Positions 34,352 through 42,859 of a stretch of DNA of 64,000 nt are shown here, one piece after another. Numbering within the stretch: the stretch's first letter is position 1; each line of letters begins with the position of its first letter. Origin of the DNA: Acidaminococcus massiliensis (GTDB lineage: Bacteria > Bacillota > Negativicutes > Acidaminococcales > Acidaminococcaceae). The stretch covers positions 62,001 through 126,000 of the forward strand of contig NZ_LT608315.1 in assembly GCF_900095825.1 (NCBI RefSeq). The letters are read 5' to 3'. The position numbers were made by a program, and so were the translations under genes. The notes beneath the pieces were generated by a model. The model did no database searches. It was given only the letters and a program-made list of their open reading frames with translations, and had not been told where the DNA came from.

Positions 34352-35263
34352 ATGGTTATCAATACGAATCCGAATTTCAAGCGTCTGAGAAGATCCATGA
34401 TGTTCCTGAACGCTCAGAAACCGAGCCTGGTCAAAGACCCGTATGTATATAAACCCGATTCCATCATGCTGGACCTGGAAGATGCCGTTGCAGAAAACCA
34501 GAAGGATGCTGCCCGGTACTCCCTGTTCCATGCCCTGAAAGAAATCGACTACCATGGCTGTGAAAGAGTGGTCCGGATCAACGGTCTGGAAACTCCTCAC
34601 TGGAAAGAAGATATCCGCGTTTCCGTCGCCGGCGGCTGCGATGCCATCCGTCTGGCCAAGACTGAATCCGGCAAAGACATCAAGACTGTGGAAGAACACA
34701 TCCTGGCTGCAGAAAAGGAATTCCACCGTCCCATCGGCAGCACCCTGATCATGGCGGCCATCGAATCCACCAAAGGGATGCTGAACCTGTATGACATCTG
34801 CACTTCTTCCGACCGTCTGTTCGGGATTGCTCTGTCCGGCGGGGACTACACCCGTGACCTGCAGACCAGCATTTCCAAGAGCGGTGTGGAACTGATGGGC
34901 GCCCGTCAGCAGATGGTGATCACCGCCCGTGCCACCGGCCGTATGTGCTTCGATACAGTTTACACCGACCTGGATGACATGGAAGGGTTCCGCAAAGACG
35001 TGGAAATGATCAAACAAATGGGCTTTGATGGGAAATCCATCATCAACCCCCGTCAGATCCCCGTCTGCCATGACGTATTCACCCCGACTGAAAAACAGAT
35101 CCGCTGGGCAGAAGCCGTTGTCCGGGAAATCGATACCAAGAAAGCCATGGGTATCGGCGTATTCCAGCTGAACGGCAAGATGCTGGATATTGCCTTCTAT
35201 GATGGCGCCAAGAGAACCATTTCTATGGCCAAGGCTGCCGGTGTCTATAAGGGGGATTTATAA
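34352..35263 (+). CDS. citE: Citrate lyase beta subunit (citryl-ACP lyase)
   Basis: A 303-residue TIM-barrel enzyme that splits citryl-ACP into oxaloacetate and acetyl-ACP. Clear family blocks are RRSMMFLNAQKPSL, DSIMLDLEDAV with Mg-binding acids, ERVVRINGLETP, and GGDYTRDLQ. It starts 1 bp after citD and ends 1 bp before citF, so the three subunits are made together in the cytoplasm. Confidence 0.96.
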   Translation: MVINTNPNFKRLRRSMMFLNAQKPSLVKDPYVYKPDSIMLDLEDAVAENQKDAARYSLFHALKEIDYHGCERVVRINGLETPHWKEDIRVSVAGGCDAIRLAKTESGKDIKTVEEHILAAEKEFHRPIGSTLIMAAIESTKGMLNLYDICTSSDRLFGIALSGGDYTRDLQTSISKSGVELMGARQQMVITARATGRMCFDTVYTDLDDMEGFRKDVEMIKQMGFDGKSIINPRQIPVCHDVFTPTEKQIRWAEAVVREIDTKKAMGIGVFQLNGKMLDIAFYDGAKRTISMAKAAGVYKGDL

Positions 35264-35264
35264 G

Positions 35265-36827
35265 ATGAAGAACGCAGTAGGTAGAGAGATTCCTGAAGAA
35301 ATCCTGAAGCAGACCGGGAAAGACGTTTTCAAGGGAAGCTTCGTGAAGCATCTGGCTGAATACAAGGCTGCCACCCATACGGTAGCTCCTGTCATGGATC
35401 CCAGCTACAGCAAAGTTGTGGACTCCATTGAAGAAGTCCTGAAAAAATGCGGCATCAGAGACGGCATGACCCTGTCCTTCCATCACCATTTCCGGGAAGG
35501 GGATTATGTGGTCAACATGGTCATGGAAGCCATCCACAAGATGGGCATCAAAGACCTGACCATCTGTGCCTCCTCTCTGGGGAAAGCCCAGAACCCCATC
35601 GTTCCCATGATCGAAGACGGGACCATCACCAACATCCAGTCTTCCGGTGTCCGGGGCAAGATCGGGGAAGCCATCTCCAATGGCAAACTGAAAGGCCTGG
35701 CTATCATGCGGGGCCACGGTGGCCGTGTCCGTGCCATTGAAACCGGCGAAACCCATATCGATATCGCTTTCATCGGCGCTCCCAGTGCTGATGATATGGG
35801 CAACTGCCGTGCCATCGGCAGCCAGAACGGCGCTGACTGCGGTGTATTGGGCTATGCAGCTGTTGATGCCCAGTATGCAGATAAAGTGGTCGTGGTGACT
35901 GATACCCTGGTCCCCTTCCCCAACGTGCCTGCTTCCATCGATATGACCAATGTGGACTATGTGGTCAAAGTGGACGCCATCGGCGACCCCACCAAGATTG
36001 CCACTGGCGCTGCCAAACCCACCACCGACCAGAGAAAGCTCCTGATGGCCAAGTATGCTGCTGATTTCATGGTGCATACGCCTTGGTATAAAGACGGGTT
36101 CATCTATCAGACCGGTGTAGGCGGTGCTTCCATCGCTTCCACCAAATATCTGGCTGAACACCTGCGGAAAGATAACATCCACATCGGGGTTGCCATGGGC
36201 GGCATTGCCCAGGCCATCTGCGAACTGCAGCATGAAGGCCTGATCGACAAGATTGCCGATACCCAGGATTTCGATATGGCTTCCATCGAAGACATCAAGA
36301 CCAACCCCAACCATTACGAAATCACCACCTCCCAGTATGCTGACCCCTTCAACAAGGGTGCTTATGTGAATAAGCTGGATTATGTCATCCTGGGCGCACT
36401 GGAAGTAGATACCCACTTCAACGTCAACGTGGTCGTGGGCTCTGACGGCGTAATCACCGGGGCTCAGGGCGGCCATCCGGATACCGCTGCCGGTGCCAAA
36501 TGCACCATCGTCATCGCTCCTTTGCTCCAGGGCCGTATCCCGGCGATCTGCACCGAATGCACCACAGTCACCACTCCGGGTGAAACCATTGACGTGGTTG
36601 TCACTGACTACGGCATTGCCATCAACCCCCGCCGGCAGGACATCATCGATGCTGTAAAAGACACCGATCTGCCCATCTGCACCATCGAAGAACTGCGGGA
36701 TACCGCTTACAAGATGGTGGGCACGCCTGACCCTGTACAGTTCGGCGACCGGGTCGTGGGCATCATCGAAGCCCGTGACGGTTCCATCATGGACGTTGTA
36801 CGTCAAGTGAAGAAAGCCGAAATCTAA
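35265..36827 (+). CDS. citF: Citrate lyase alpha subunit (citrate:ACP transferase)
   Basis: A 520-residue CoA-transferase-like subunit that exchanges acetate for citrate on the acyl carrier protein. Conserved blocks include LSFHHHFREGDYVVN near residue 70, the GQ-rich middle, VVVGSDGVITGAQGGHPDTAAGAK and CTECTTVTTPGE near the end. The start is set at 35265, where AAGGGGG lies nine bases upstream; the open frame further upstream overlaps citE and is not used. Confidence 0.96.
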   Translation: MKNAVGREIPEEILKQTGKDVFKGSFVKHLAEYKAATHTVAPVMDPSYSKVVDSIEEVLKKCGIRDGMTLSFHHHFREGDYVVNMVMEAIHKMGIKDLTICASSLGKAQNPIVPMIEDGTITNIQSSGVRGKIGEAISNGKLKGLAIMRGHGGRVRAIETGETHIDIAFIGAPSADDMGNCRAIGSQNGADCGVLGYAAVDAQYADKVVVVTDTLVPFPNVPASIDMTNVDYVVKVDAIGDPTKIATGAAKPTTDQRKLLMAKYAADFMVHTPWYKDGFIYQTGVGGASIASTKYLAEHLRKDNIHIGVAMGGIAQAICELQHEGLIDKIADTQDFDMASIEDIKTNPNHYEITTSQYADPFNKGAYVNKLDYVILGALEVDTHFNVNVVVGSDGVITGAQGGHPDTAAGAKCTIVIAPLLQGRIPAICTECTTVTTPGETIDVVVTDYGIAINPRRQDIIDAVKDTDLPICTIEELRDTAYKMVGTPDPVQFGDRVVGIIEARDGSIMDVVRQVKKAEI

Positions 36828-36838
36828 TCGTTTGAGGC

Positions 36839-36870
36839 AAAAAGCCATCCCTTCGGGGGTGGCTTTTTTT
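36839..36870 (+). terminator. Terminator after citDEF
   Basis: AAAGCCATCCC and GGGGTGGCTTT pair around a TTCG-type loop, followed by T-runs. Its closing TTCG-GGGGTGG part matches the terminator at 38597-38629. Confidence 0.9.
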
Positions 36871-37062
36871 CAGCTACCAATGGTCACCGGCCAAAAGCTC
36901 TATACATTCAAAAATTTGCCAGCAAATTGATCATTCGACTCAAATCTTTATCCACTGAATCACATCTCCATCTAACCACTTGCTCCTTCCCCTGATTTTT
37001 AAAATATTCTTAAATTATTTTTATTTATGTTCAAATGAAACAATTTTGCTTTTCTTTGAAAA
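36871..37062. other. AT-rich spacer between citF terminator and first citrate carrier promoter
   Basis: About 190 bp without a coding frame or recognisable element before the CCCGCAT box. Confidence 0.5.
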
Positions 37063-37161
37063 CCCGCATCACCACTGGCTTTATAGGCATTCTATAAGTA
37101 TATACTTATGTGTTTTATACCGTTTTTTATATTCGTTTTCAGAATGTTCCTATGGTACTAT
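37063..37161 (+). promoter_or_regulatory. Promoter and operator of the first citrate transporter
   Basis: CCCGCAT (37063-37069), ATAAG-tatata-CTTAT (37094-37109) and extended -10 TGGTACTAT with TACTAT at 37156-37161. The operator-to--10 distance is 57 bp, the same as at citD. A further TTATAG/CTATAA repeat overlaps the operator's left side. Confidence 0.8.
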
Positions 37162-37254
37162 GTAGTGGTGTTTAATGCACTCTATTTTTCCGGTTTCCGA
37201 GGCCAGCCCGTCTCGGAGACACCCCATTTTATTTCCAAAGGAGGAAATTGCACT

Positions 37255-38589
37255 ATGTTTTTGGGCGTTGTTGGTTTCTTGATGGTTGTCATCATCGTGG
37301 CAGCTCTGATCCGTGGTAAATCCAACCCGGTACCTCTGTTCGTGATGGTTCCCGTCATCGCTGCTCTGATCTGCGGGTTCACTCCTGCTCAGATTTTCGA
37401 CTTCGTGAAGGCCGGGGTTGCTAAGACCTGGTCCACCGCTGTACTGTTCATCTTCTCCATCGTTTACTTCTCCATGATGGGTGATATGGGTCTGTTCGAT
37501 CCTATGGTAAACTGGCTGGTGAAAAAAGCCGGTTCCAACATCGTGATGGTTACCATCGCTACTGCCTGCATCGCTGTTATCTCCCACCTGGACGGTGCTC
37601 TGGCTTCCACCCTGCTGATCACCATCCCCGCCATGCTGCCTATCTACAAGAAGCTGCATATGCGTCCTGTGGTGCTGGTCTGCATCATCGGTGCCGCCAT
37701 GTCCATCATGAACCTGCTGCCCTGGGGCGGCCCTGTGGCCCGTACCGGCGTTGTGCTGAACGCTGACGTGAACGCTCTGTGGCAGGAACTGCTGCCTCTG
37801 CAGGGTGTCGGCCTGGTGATCCTGCTGGTCTTCGCCGCTTACATGGGCGTGATGGAAAAACGCCGTGGAGCTGGCCTGGTTGCTACCGGCAAAGCTGCTG
37901 AACTGGATGAAGATTCCGATGAACAGTCTGCTGACGATGATCTGTCCGCTGAAGATGCAGCCTTCATGCGTCGGCCTAAGATGATCTGGTTCAACGGCAT
38001 CCTGACCCTGTTCGTCATCGGCCTGCTGTGCTTCACCAAGATTCCTCTGTACGGTGCTTTCATGTTCGGTCTGGCTGTGGCTCTGGTTGCCAACTTCCAT
38101 TCCGCCAAAGACCAGGCTCGTGCCATTAAGATGCACGCTGCCACCGCTCTGACCATGCCCATGATCCTGCTGGCTTCCGGCGTATTCCTGGGTGTGCTGT
38201 CCAAGACCGGTATGATGAAGGCCATGGCCCAGATGCTGATTTCCATCGTCCCGGCCGCTCTGGGGCCCCATCTGCAGGATGTATTCGGGTTCTTCGCAGT
38301 GCCTATCGGCATGATGCTGGGTACCGACTCCTACTTCTTCGGCCTGCTGCCTCTGGCCATCGGTGTTGGCCAGCAGTTCGGCGTTGATCCTCACAACATG
38401 GCTATGGCTATGCTGATCGGGAAGAACTACGGCGTCATGGTCACTCCTCACGCTGCCACCACCTTCCTGGCCTGCGGCCTGGCTGGCATCTCCATCAAAG
38501 AACTGCTCACCTTCTGCGCACCGCGCCTGTGGGTCCTGTCCTGGATCTCCCTGGCCTGCGGCCTGATGCTGGGTCTGTTCCATCTGTAA
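37255..38589 (+). CDS. CitMHS-family citrate transporter, copy 1
   Basis: A 444-residue inner-membrane protein with about twelve helices of the CitMHS family, which imports citrate as a metal complex with protons. It shows ISHLDGALASTLLITIPAMLP near residue 115, NLLPWGGPVARTGV, and LGTDSYFFGLLPLA near residue 355. A strongly acidic loop (DEDSDEQSADDD) lies around residue 225. The ATG at 37255 follows AAAGGAGG; the frame further upstream is part of the leader. A second copy with about 19 differences follows at 38918. Confidence 0.93.
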   Translation: MFLGVVGFLMVVIIVAALIRGKSNPVPLFVMVPVIAALICGFTPAQIFDFVKAGVAKTWSTAVLFIFSIVYFSMMGDMGLFDPMVNWLVKKAGSNIVMVTIATACIAVISHLDGALASTLLITIPAMLPIYKKLHMRPVVLVCIIGAAMSIMNLLPWGGPVARTGVVLNADVNALWQELLPLQGVGLVILLVFAAYMGVMEKRRGAGLVATGKAAELDEDSDEQSADDDLSAEDAAFMRRPKMIWFNGILTLFVIGLLCFTKIPLYGAFMFGLAVALVANFHSAKDQARAIKMHAATALTMPMILLASGVFLGVLSKTGMMKAMAQMLISIVPAALGPHLQDVFGFFAVPIGMMLGTDSYFFGLLPLAIGVGQQFGVDPHNMAMAMLIGKNYGVMVTPHAATTFLACGLAGISIKELLTFCAPRLWVLSWISLACGLMLGLFHL

Positions 38590-38596
38590 GAGTTAG

Positions 38597-38629
38597 AAAA
38601 AAAGCCACCCCTTCGGGGGTGGTTTTTTT
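38597..38629 (+). terminator. Terminator after the first citrate transporter
   Basis: CCACCCC/GGGGTGG stem with a TTCG tetraloop, A7 before and T7 after. Confidence 0.92.
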
Positions 38630-38723
38630 GTCACAGATCAGCAGTCTAGTAAACAGCGATTGTTCTTTTCCAAAGAAGTTTTTATTGCTGTAAAAGTCAG
38701 AAAATCATATCCATTCCCCGGGG

Positions 38724-38822
38724 CCCGCATGTGTCCTGGCTTTGCGTTCATTTTATAAGAATTTTCTTATATCTTACATACTCATATTTATATTAGTTTT
38801 CAGAAAGTTCATATGCTACCAT
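38724..38822 (+). promoter_or_regulatory. Promoter and operator of the second citrate transporter
   Basis: CCCGCAT (38724-38730), ATAAG-aatttt-CTTAT (38755-38770) and extended -10 TGCTACCAT with TACCAT at 38817-38822. The operator-to--10 distance is again 57 bp. The less perfect -10 may make this promoter weaker or more regulator-dependent than copy 1. Confidence 0.8.
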
Positions 38823-38917
38823 GGATTCGTAAGCAAAAGGATTCATCTTTCATCCCGTTTCCGGTGGCTTGCCCGTCCCGGAAACACCAAATCCAATCTC
38901 AAAGGAGGAAATGCATT

Positions 38918-40252
38918 ATGTTCTTGGGCGTTGTTGGTTTTCTGATGGTTGTGATCATCGTGGTCGCTCTGATCCGCGGTAAATCCAACCCGGTGCCTCT
39001 GTTCGTGATGGTACCTGTCATTGCAGCTCTGATTTGCGGATTTACCCCTGCACAGATCTTCGATTTCGTGAAAGCCGGAGTTGGCAAGACCTGGTCCACC
39101 GCTGTCCTGTTCATCTTCTCCATCGTTTACTTCTCCATGATGGGTGATATGGGCCTGTTCGATCCTATGGTGAACTGGTTGGTGAAAAAAGCTGGTTCCA
39201 ATATCGTCATGGTCACTGTAGCCACTGCCTGCATCGCTGTCATTTCCCACCTGGACGGCGCTCTGGCTTCCACCCTGCTGATCACCATCCCCGCCATGCT
39301 CCCCATCTACAAGAAGCTGCATATGCGTCCTGTGGTGCTGGTGTGCATCATCGGCGCGGCCATGTCCATCATGAACCTGCTGCCCTGGGGCGGCCCTGTG
39401 GCTCGTACTGGCGTGGTACTGAACGCTGACGTGAACGCCCTATGGCAGGAACTGATTCCCCTCCAGGGTGTGGGCCTGGTAATCCTGATGATCTTCGCTG
39501 CCTACATGGGCATGATGGAAAAACGCCGTGGGGCTGGCCTGGTTCCCACTGGCAAAACTGCCCAACTCTCTGACGACGACGAAGACAAATCCGCTGACGA
39601 TGATCTGTCCGCTGAAGATGCAGCCTTCATGCGCCGTCCTAAGATGATCTGGTTCAACGGCCTCCTGACCCTGTTCGTCATCGGCCTCCTGTGCTTCACC
39701 AAGATTCCTCTGTACGGAGCCTTCATGTTCGGCCTGGCTGTAGCCCTGGTTGCCAACTTCCATTCTGCCAAAGACCAGGCCCGTGCCATCAAGATGCACG
39801 CTGCCACTGCCTTGACCATGCCCATGATCCTGCTGGCTTCCGGCGTATTCCTGGGCGTCCTGTCCAAGACCGGTATGATGAAGGCCATGGCCCAGATGCT
39901 GATCAACATCGTTCCTGCCGCTCTGGGACCCCATCTGCAGGATGTGTTCGGGTTCTTCGCAGTGCCCATCGGCATGATGCTGGGGACCGACTCCTACTTC
40001 TTCGGCCTGCTGCCTCTGGCCATCGGTGTTGGCCAGCAGTTCGGCGTCGATCCACACAACATGGCTATGGCCATGCTGATCGGGAAGAACTACGGCGTCA
40101 TGGTCACTCCTCACGCTGCCACCACCTTCCTGGCCTGCGGTCTGGCTGGCATCTCCATCAAAGAACTGCTCACCTTCTGCGCACCGCGCCTGTGGGTCCT
40201 GTCCTGGATCTCCCTGGCCTGCGGCCTGGTACTGGGTCTGTTCCATCTGTAA
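38918..40252 (+). CDS. CitMHS-family citrate transporter, copy 2
   Basis: A 444-residue paralogue of the preceding gene, the same length and about 96 % identical by eye. Nearly half of the changes fall in the central acidic loop (QLSDDDEDKSADDD here) and the rest are mostly conservative changes in helices. AAAGGAGG precedes the ATG at 38918. It has its own promoter and terminator, so the two carriers can be expressed separately although they share the operator motif. A tandem duplication kept similar by selection or gene conversion is the simplest origin. Confidence 0.93.
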   Translation: MFLGVVGFLMVVIIVVALIRGKSNPVPLFVMVPVIAALICGFTPAQIFDFVKAGVGKTWSTAVLFIFSIVYFSMMGDMGLFDPMVNWLVKKAGSNIVMVTVATACIAVISHLDGALASTLLITIPAMLPIYKKLHMRPVVLVCIIGAAMSIMNLLPWGGPVARTGVVLNADVNALWQELIPLQGVGLVILMIFAAYMGMMEKRRGAGLVPTGKTAQLSDDDEDKSADDDLSAEDAAFMRRPKMIWFNGLLTLFVIGLLCFTKIPLYGAFMFGLAVALVANFHSAKDQARAIKMHAATALTMPMILLASGVFLGVLSKTGMMKAMAQMLINIVPAALGPHLQDVFGFFAVPIGMMLGTDSYFFGLLPLAIGVGQQFGVDPHNMAMAMLIGKNYGVMVTPHAATTFLACGLAGISIKELLTFCAPRLWVLSWISLACGLVLGLFHL

Positions 40253-40260
40253 GAGTTATA

Positions 40261-40296
40261 AAAAAGGGGCTGTTGCATAAGCAACAGCCCCTTTTT
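40261..40296. terminator. Bidirectional terminator after the second citrate transporter
   Basis: AAAAAGGGGCTGTTGC/GCAACAGCCCCTTTTT perfect stem with an ATAA loop, almost the same as the one at 17601-17635. It serves the convergent ligase gene too. Confidence 0.93.
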
Positions 40297-40298
40297 CG

Positions 40299-41555
40299 TT
40301 ATATCCTCTTCTTCCGTTCCCGGCTCAGTTGGTCTACAATCAGCAGGATTGCATTCCCAGCCCAGAACAGCATGCCCAACTGGCTATTGAACAAGGTATG
40401 GTCCGTAAGTCCGCTGATGAAGATACCCACCAGAGACGCCATATAGCCGCAGGCCACCCCGCGGATCCAGGGACGAGCCCGCCGCCGGTGACGGATTTCC
40501 CTGGCCAACCGGAACAGCTGGAACATCACATACAGGAACAGGACCAAGCCCAGGATCCCCAGTTCCGCCGTTACATTCAGCAGCAGATTGTGGCTGTGGT
40601 ACATGAAAACATCTTCTGCAATGAAGAAGTTGTAATCGGGAAAGGCATAACCGTAGCCATACCAGCCCACTCCGAAGGGATGGTCCCGGATCATGTCCAG
40701 GGAACTTTCCAGATAAAAGAACCGGAGTTCTGCCGAGGTGTCATGGACGGAAAAGATCGACATGAGCCGTTCCGCCAGCTGGTTCCAGAACACATACAGT
40801 ACGCCCAGCCCTCCGCCGATGAAGGGCAGGAATGCTTTGTGGTAGAAGGCCCCGGCGAAGACAAAGAGCACCCAGAAATAAGCCACCCAGTTCCCCCGGG
40901 AAAAGGTCAGGATCAGGCAGGCCGTAGCCAGGAGAAAGATCCCTGCCAGAGCCCAGCGGGTCTTTCCCCCTTTGAGCGGGGCAAAGAGCCCTTCACAGTA
41001 GGCCACCGTGGATACCAGGAAGGTCCCCAGGATGTTGGGGTTCACCAGGGTGGAAATGGCCCGCCGGGACAGGTGCTTGAAAGCCTGGTGGTCGATCCAT
41101 TCCATATTCTGGAGACTGCTGCCGAAGAAATACTGCCAGATGCCGAAAGCCGCCACCACCCCGGCCGAGATCATGAAAATCTTGGTCAGGAACAGGGTAC
41201 GGCGGCTGGTACTGGCATACCGGAGCACCAGATAGAACAGGCCGGCTTCCTGGCCCACCACCCACAGCCAGTTGAAGGCACAGGCGGCTGGGTTTTCCGA
41301 CCACAAGGTGCTGACCCCACTGAGGAGGAACAGGGCCCACAAGGGCCGGCTGATGTTCCGGGGAATCTGGATGGCCGGCCAGAACTGCCCGGTCTGCCAG
41401 ATGTTCACCAGGTTCAGCAGGAAACAGAGCCCAAAGACAAGGCCAGCGGCCAGCTGGTTCAGGGGAAGGATGAAAAACAGGACACAGAGGACGGCGAAGG
41501 TAACCTGGTTCAGGTTCCAGGATGCAGGAAGGCCCCAGCCTCGTGGTCGTTCCAT
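40299..41555 (-). CDS. O-antigen ligase/polymerase-like membrane protein
   Basis: A 418-residue protein with about twelve helices and a large periplasmic loop near residues 265-320. The LTFSRGNWVAYF segment and HSHNLLLNVTAELGILGL motif are typical of the Wzy_C/WaaL family, which transfers or polymerises cell-surface sugars; the loop His is thought to be functional in relatives. This agrees with an outer membrane bearing lipopolysaccharide. It starts 4 bp after folC ends and is probably the last gene of the valS operon. Confidence 0.85.
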   Translation of the reverse strand: MERPRGWGLPASWNLNQVTFAVLCVLFFILPLNQLAAGLVFGLCFLLNLVNIWQTGQFWPAIQIPRNISRPLWALFLLSGVSTLWSENPAACAFNWLWVVGQEAGLFYLVLRYASTSRRTLFLTKIFMISAGVVAAFGIWQYFFGSSLQNMEWIDHQAFKHLSRRAISTLVNPNILGTFLVSTVAYCEGLFAPLKGGKTRWALAGIFLLATACLILTFSRGNWVAYFWVLFVFAGAFYHKAFLPFIGGGLGVLYVFWNQLAERLMSIFSVHDTSAELRFFYLESSLDMIRDHPFGVGWYGYGYAFPDYNFFIAEDVFMYHSHNLLLNVTAELGILGLVLFLYVMFQLFRLAREIRHRRRARPWIRGVACGYMASLVGIFISGLTDHTLFNSQLGMLFWAGNAILLIVDQLSRERKKRI

Positions 41556-41559
41556 GCCA

Positions 41560-42840
41560 TCACCGATCCAATCCCAGTTCCTTGAAGGTCCCGATAAGAT
41601 ACAGGGAGCCGCAGACGATCACTACGTCCTCAGGACCGGCTTCCCCCACCGCCCGGCGGTAGGCAGCCGTCAGGTCCTCCATGGGCACCGCGTTCTTGTG
41701 GAGCCGCTGGGCCAATTTTTCCGGTTTCTCCGACCGTTCTCCCTCATGGGCCAATACCGTATAGATGGTGTCCTCCGGCCGGAACAGGATATCCGAGACT
41801 TGGCTCACATCCTTGTCCGCCATCATGCCGAACACGAAGAGCCGCCGTGCCTGTGGATAATATGCATCCAACGCCTTCCGGAGCACCGTCACCCCAGAAG
41901 GATTGTGGGCCCCGTCCAGGATGATATCCGGAGCCCGGTGGATCCGCTCCAGCCGTCCCGGCCACCGTGCCGCTGCCATCCCCCGGAGCATGGCAGCTTC
42001 ATCAGGCACCCCATGCTTGTCCCGGAGGATTTCTGCTGCTGTCAGGGCCGCTGCTCCATTGAGGATCTGATGTTCCCCGGGCAGGTGGATGACCGCTTCC
42101 ATTTCCTTCTCACCCAGCCGGTACAGGAAAGTCTGGGCCTCCATGGAACTGGTCAGCTTTTCTGCGGTAAAATCTTCTCCATAGACATAAAGGGGCGCGT
42201 GATTGGCTTCTGCCGCGGCCCGGATCACCGTGAGGGCCTTTCCTTCCGCTTCCGTCACCACCGGCACCCCCGGCTTGATGATCCCGGCCTTCTGGGCGGC
42301 AATGGCTTCGATGGTCTTCCCCAGCCGGTCCGTATGTTCCAAAGTCACATTGGTGATCACCGAAACTTCTGGAGTGATGATGTTGGTAGAATCCCACAGG
42401 CCTCCCATCCCCACTTCGATTACAGCACAATCCACCTGTTTTTCCGCGAAATACAGGAATCCCATAGCAGTGATGAATTCGAACTGGGTGGGCTGTTCAC
42501 CCCCTGCAGCCAAGTACTTTTCCAGGGCATCTTTGGTCCGTTCCGTAACGGCAGCAAAATCTCCATTGGAGATTTCCTGCCCGTCCAGGCAGATCCGTTC
42601 GTTGTAGCGGACGAAGTGGGGAGAGGTGTAGCTCCCCACCCGGAGCCCCGCCTGCTGGAGCATATTGGCCAGGAAAGTGGTGACACTGCCCTTGCCGTTG
42701 GTCCCGGTCACATGGATGGTCCGGATTTTCCGTTCCGGATGATCCAACTGGGCCGCCAGGCCCTGGATCCGTTCCATGCCCAGATGGATGCCGAACTTGC
42801 CCAGGCTTTCTACATATGCTACTGCGGCCGAATAATCCAT
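41560..42840 (-). CDS. folC: Folylpolyglutamate synthase / dihydrofolate synthase
   Basis: A 426-residue Mur-ligase-fold enzyme that adds glutamate to folates. The ATP-binding motif VTGTNGKGSV is at residues 44-53; the FVRYNERICLDG loop and the ILDGAHNPSGV motif of the C-terminal domain are both present. The gap from valS is 19 bp, an arrangement (valS-folC) common in Firmicutes, so it is controlled by the same T-box leader. Confidence 0.95.
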   Translation of the reverse strand: MDYSAAVAYVESLGKFGIHLGMERIQGLAAQLDHPERKIRTIHVTGTNGKGSVTTFLANMLQQAGLRVGSYTSPHFVRYNERICLDGQEISNGDFAAVTERTKDALEKYLAAGGEQPTQFEFITAMGFLYFAEKQVDCAVIEVGMGGLWDSTNIITPEVSVITNVTLEHTDRLGKTIEAIAAQKAGIIKPGVPVVTEAEGKALTVIRAAAEANHAPLYVYGEDFTAEKLTSSMEAQTFLYRLGEKEMEAVIHLPGEHQILNGAAALTAAEILRDKHGVPDEAAMLRGMAAARWPGRLERIHRAPDIILDGAHNPSGVTVLRKALDAYYPQARRLFVFGMMADKDVSQVSDILFRPEDTIYTVLAHEGERSEKPEKLAQRLHKNAVPMEDLTAAYRRAVGEAGPEDVVIVCGSLYLIGTFKELGLDR

Positions 42841-42859
42841 AGGTCTGCTCCTTTCCCTT

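Noticed and set aside
35223-36848. A 541-codon minus-strand frame opposite citF
   Set aside because: Mirror of a strongly conserved gene with no start site or motif of its own.
37150-38583. A 477-codon minus-strand frame opposite the first citrate carrier, and a similar one opposite the second
   Set aside because: Rich in His, Gln and Gly in the way of antisense shadows; present in both copies only because the genes are duplicated.
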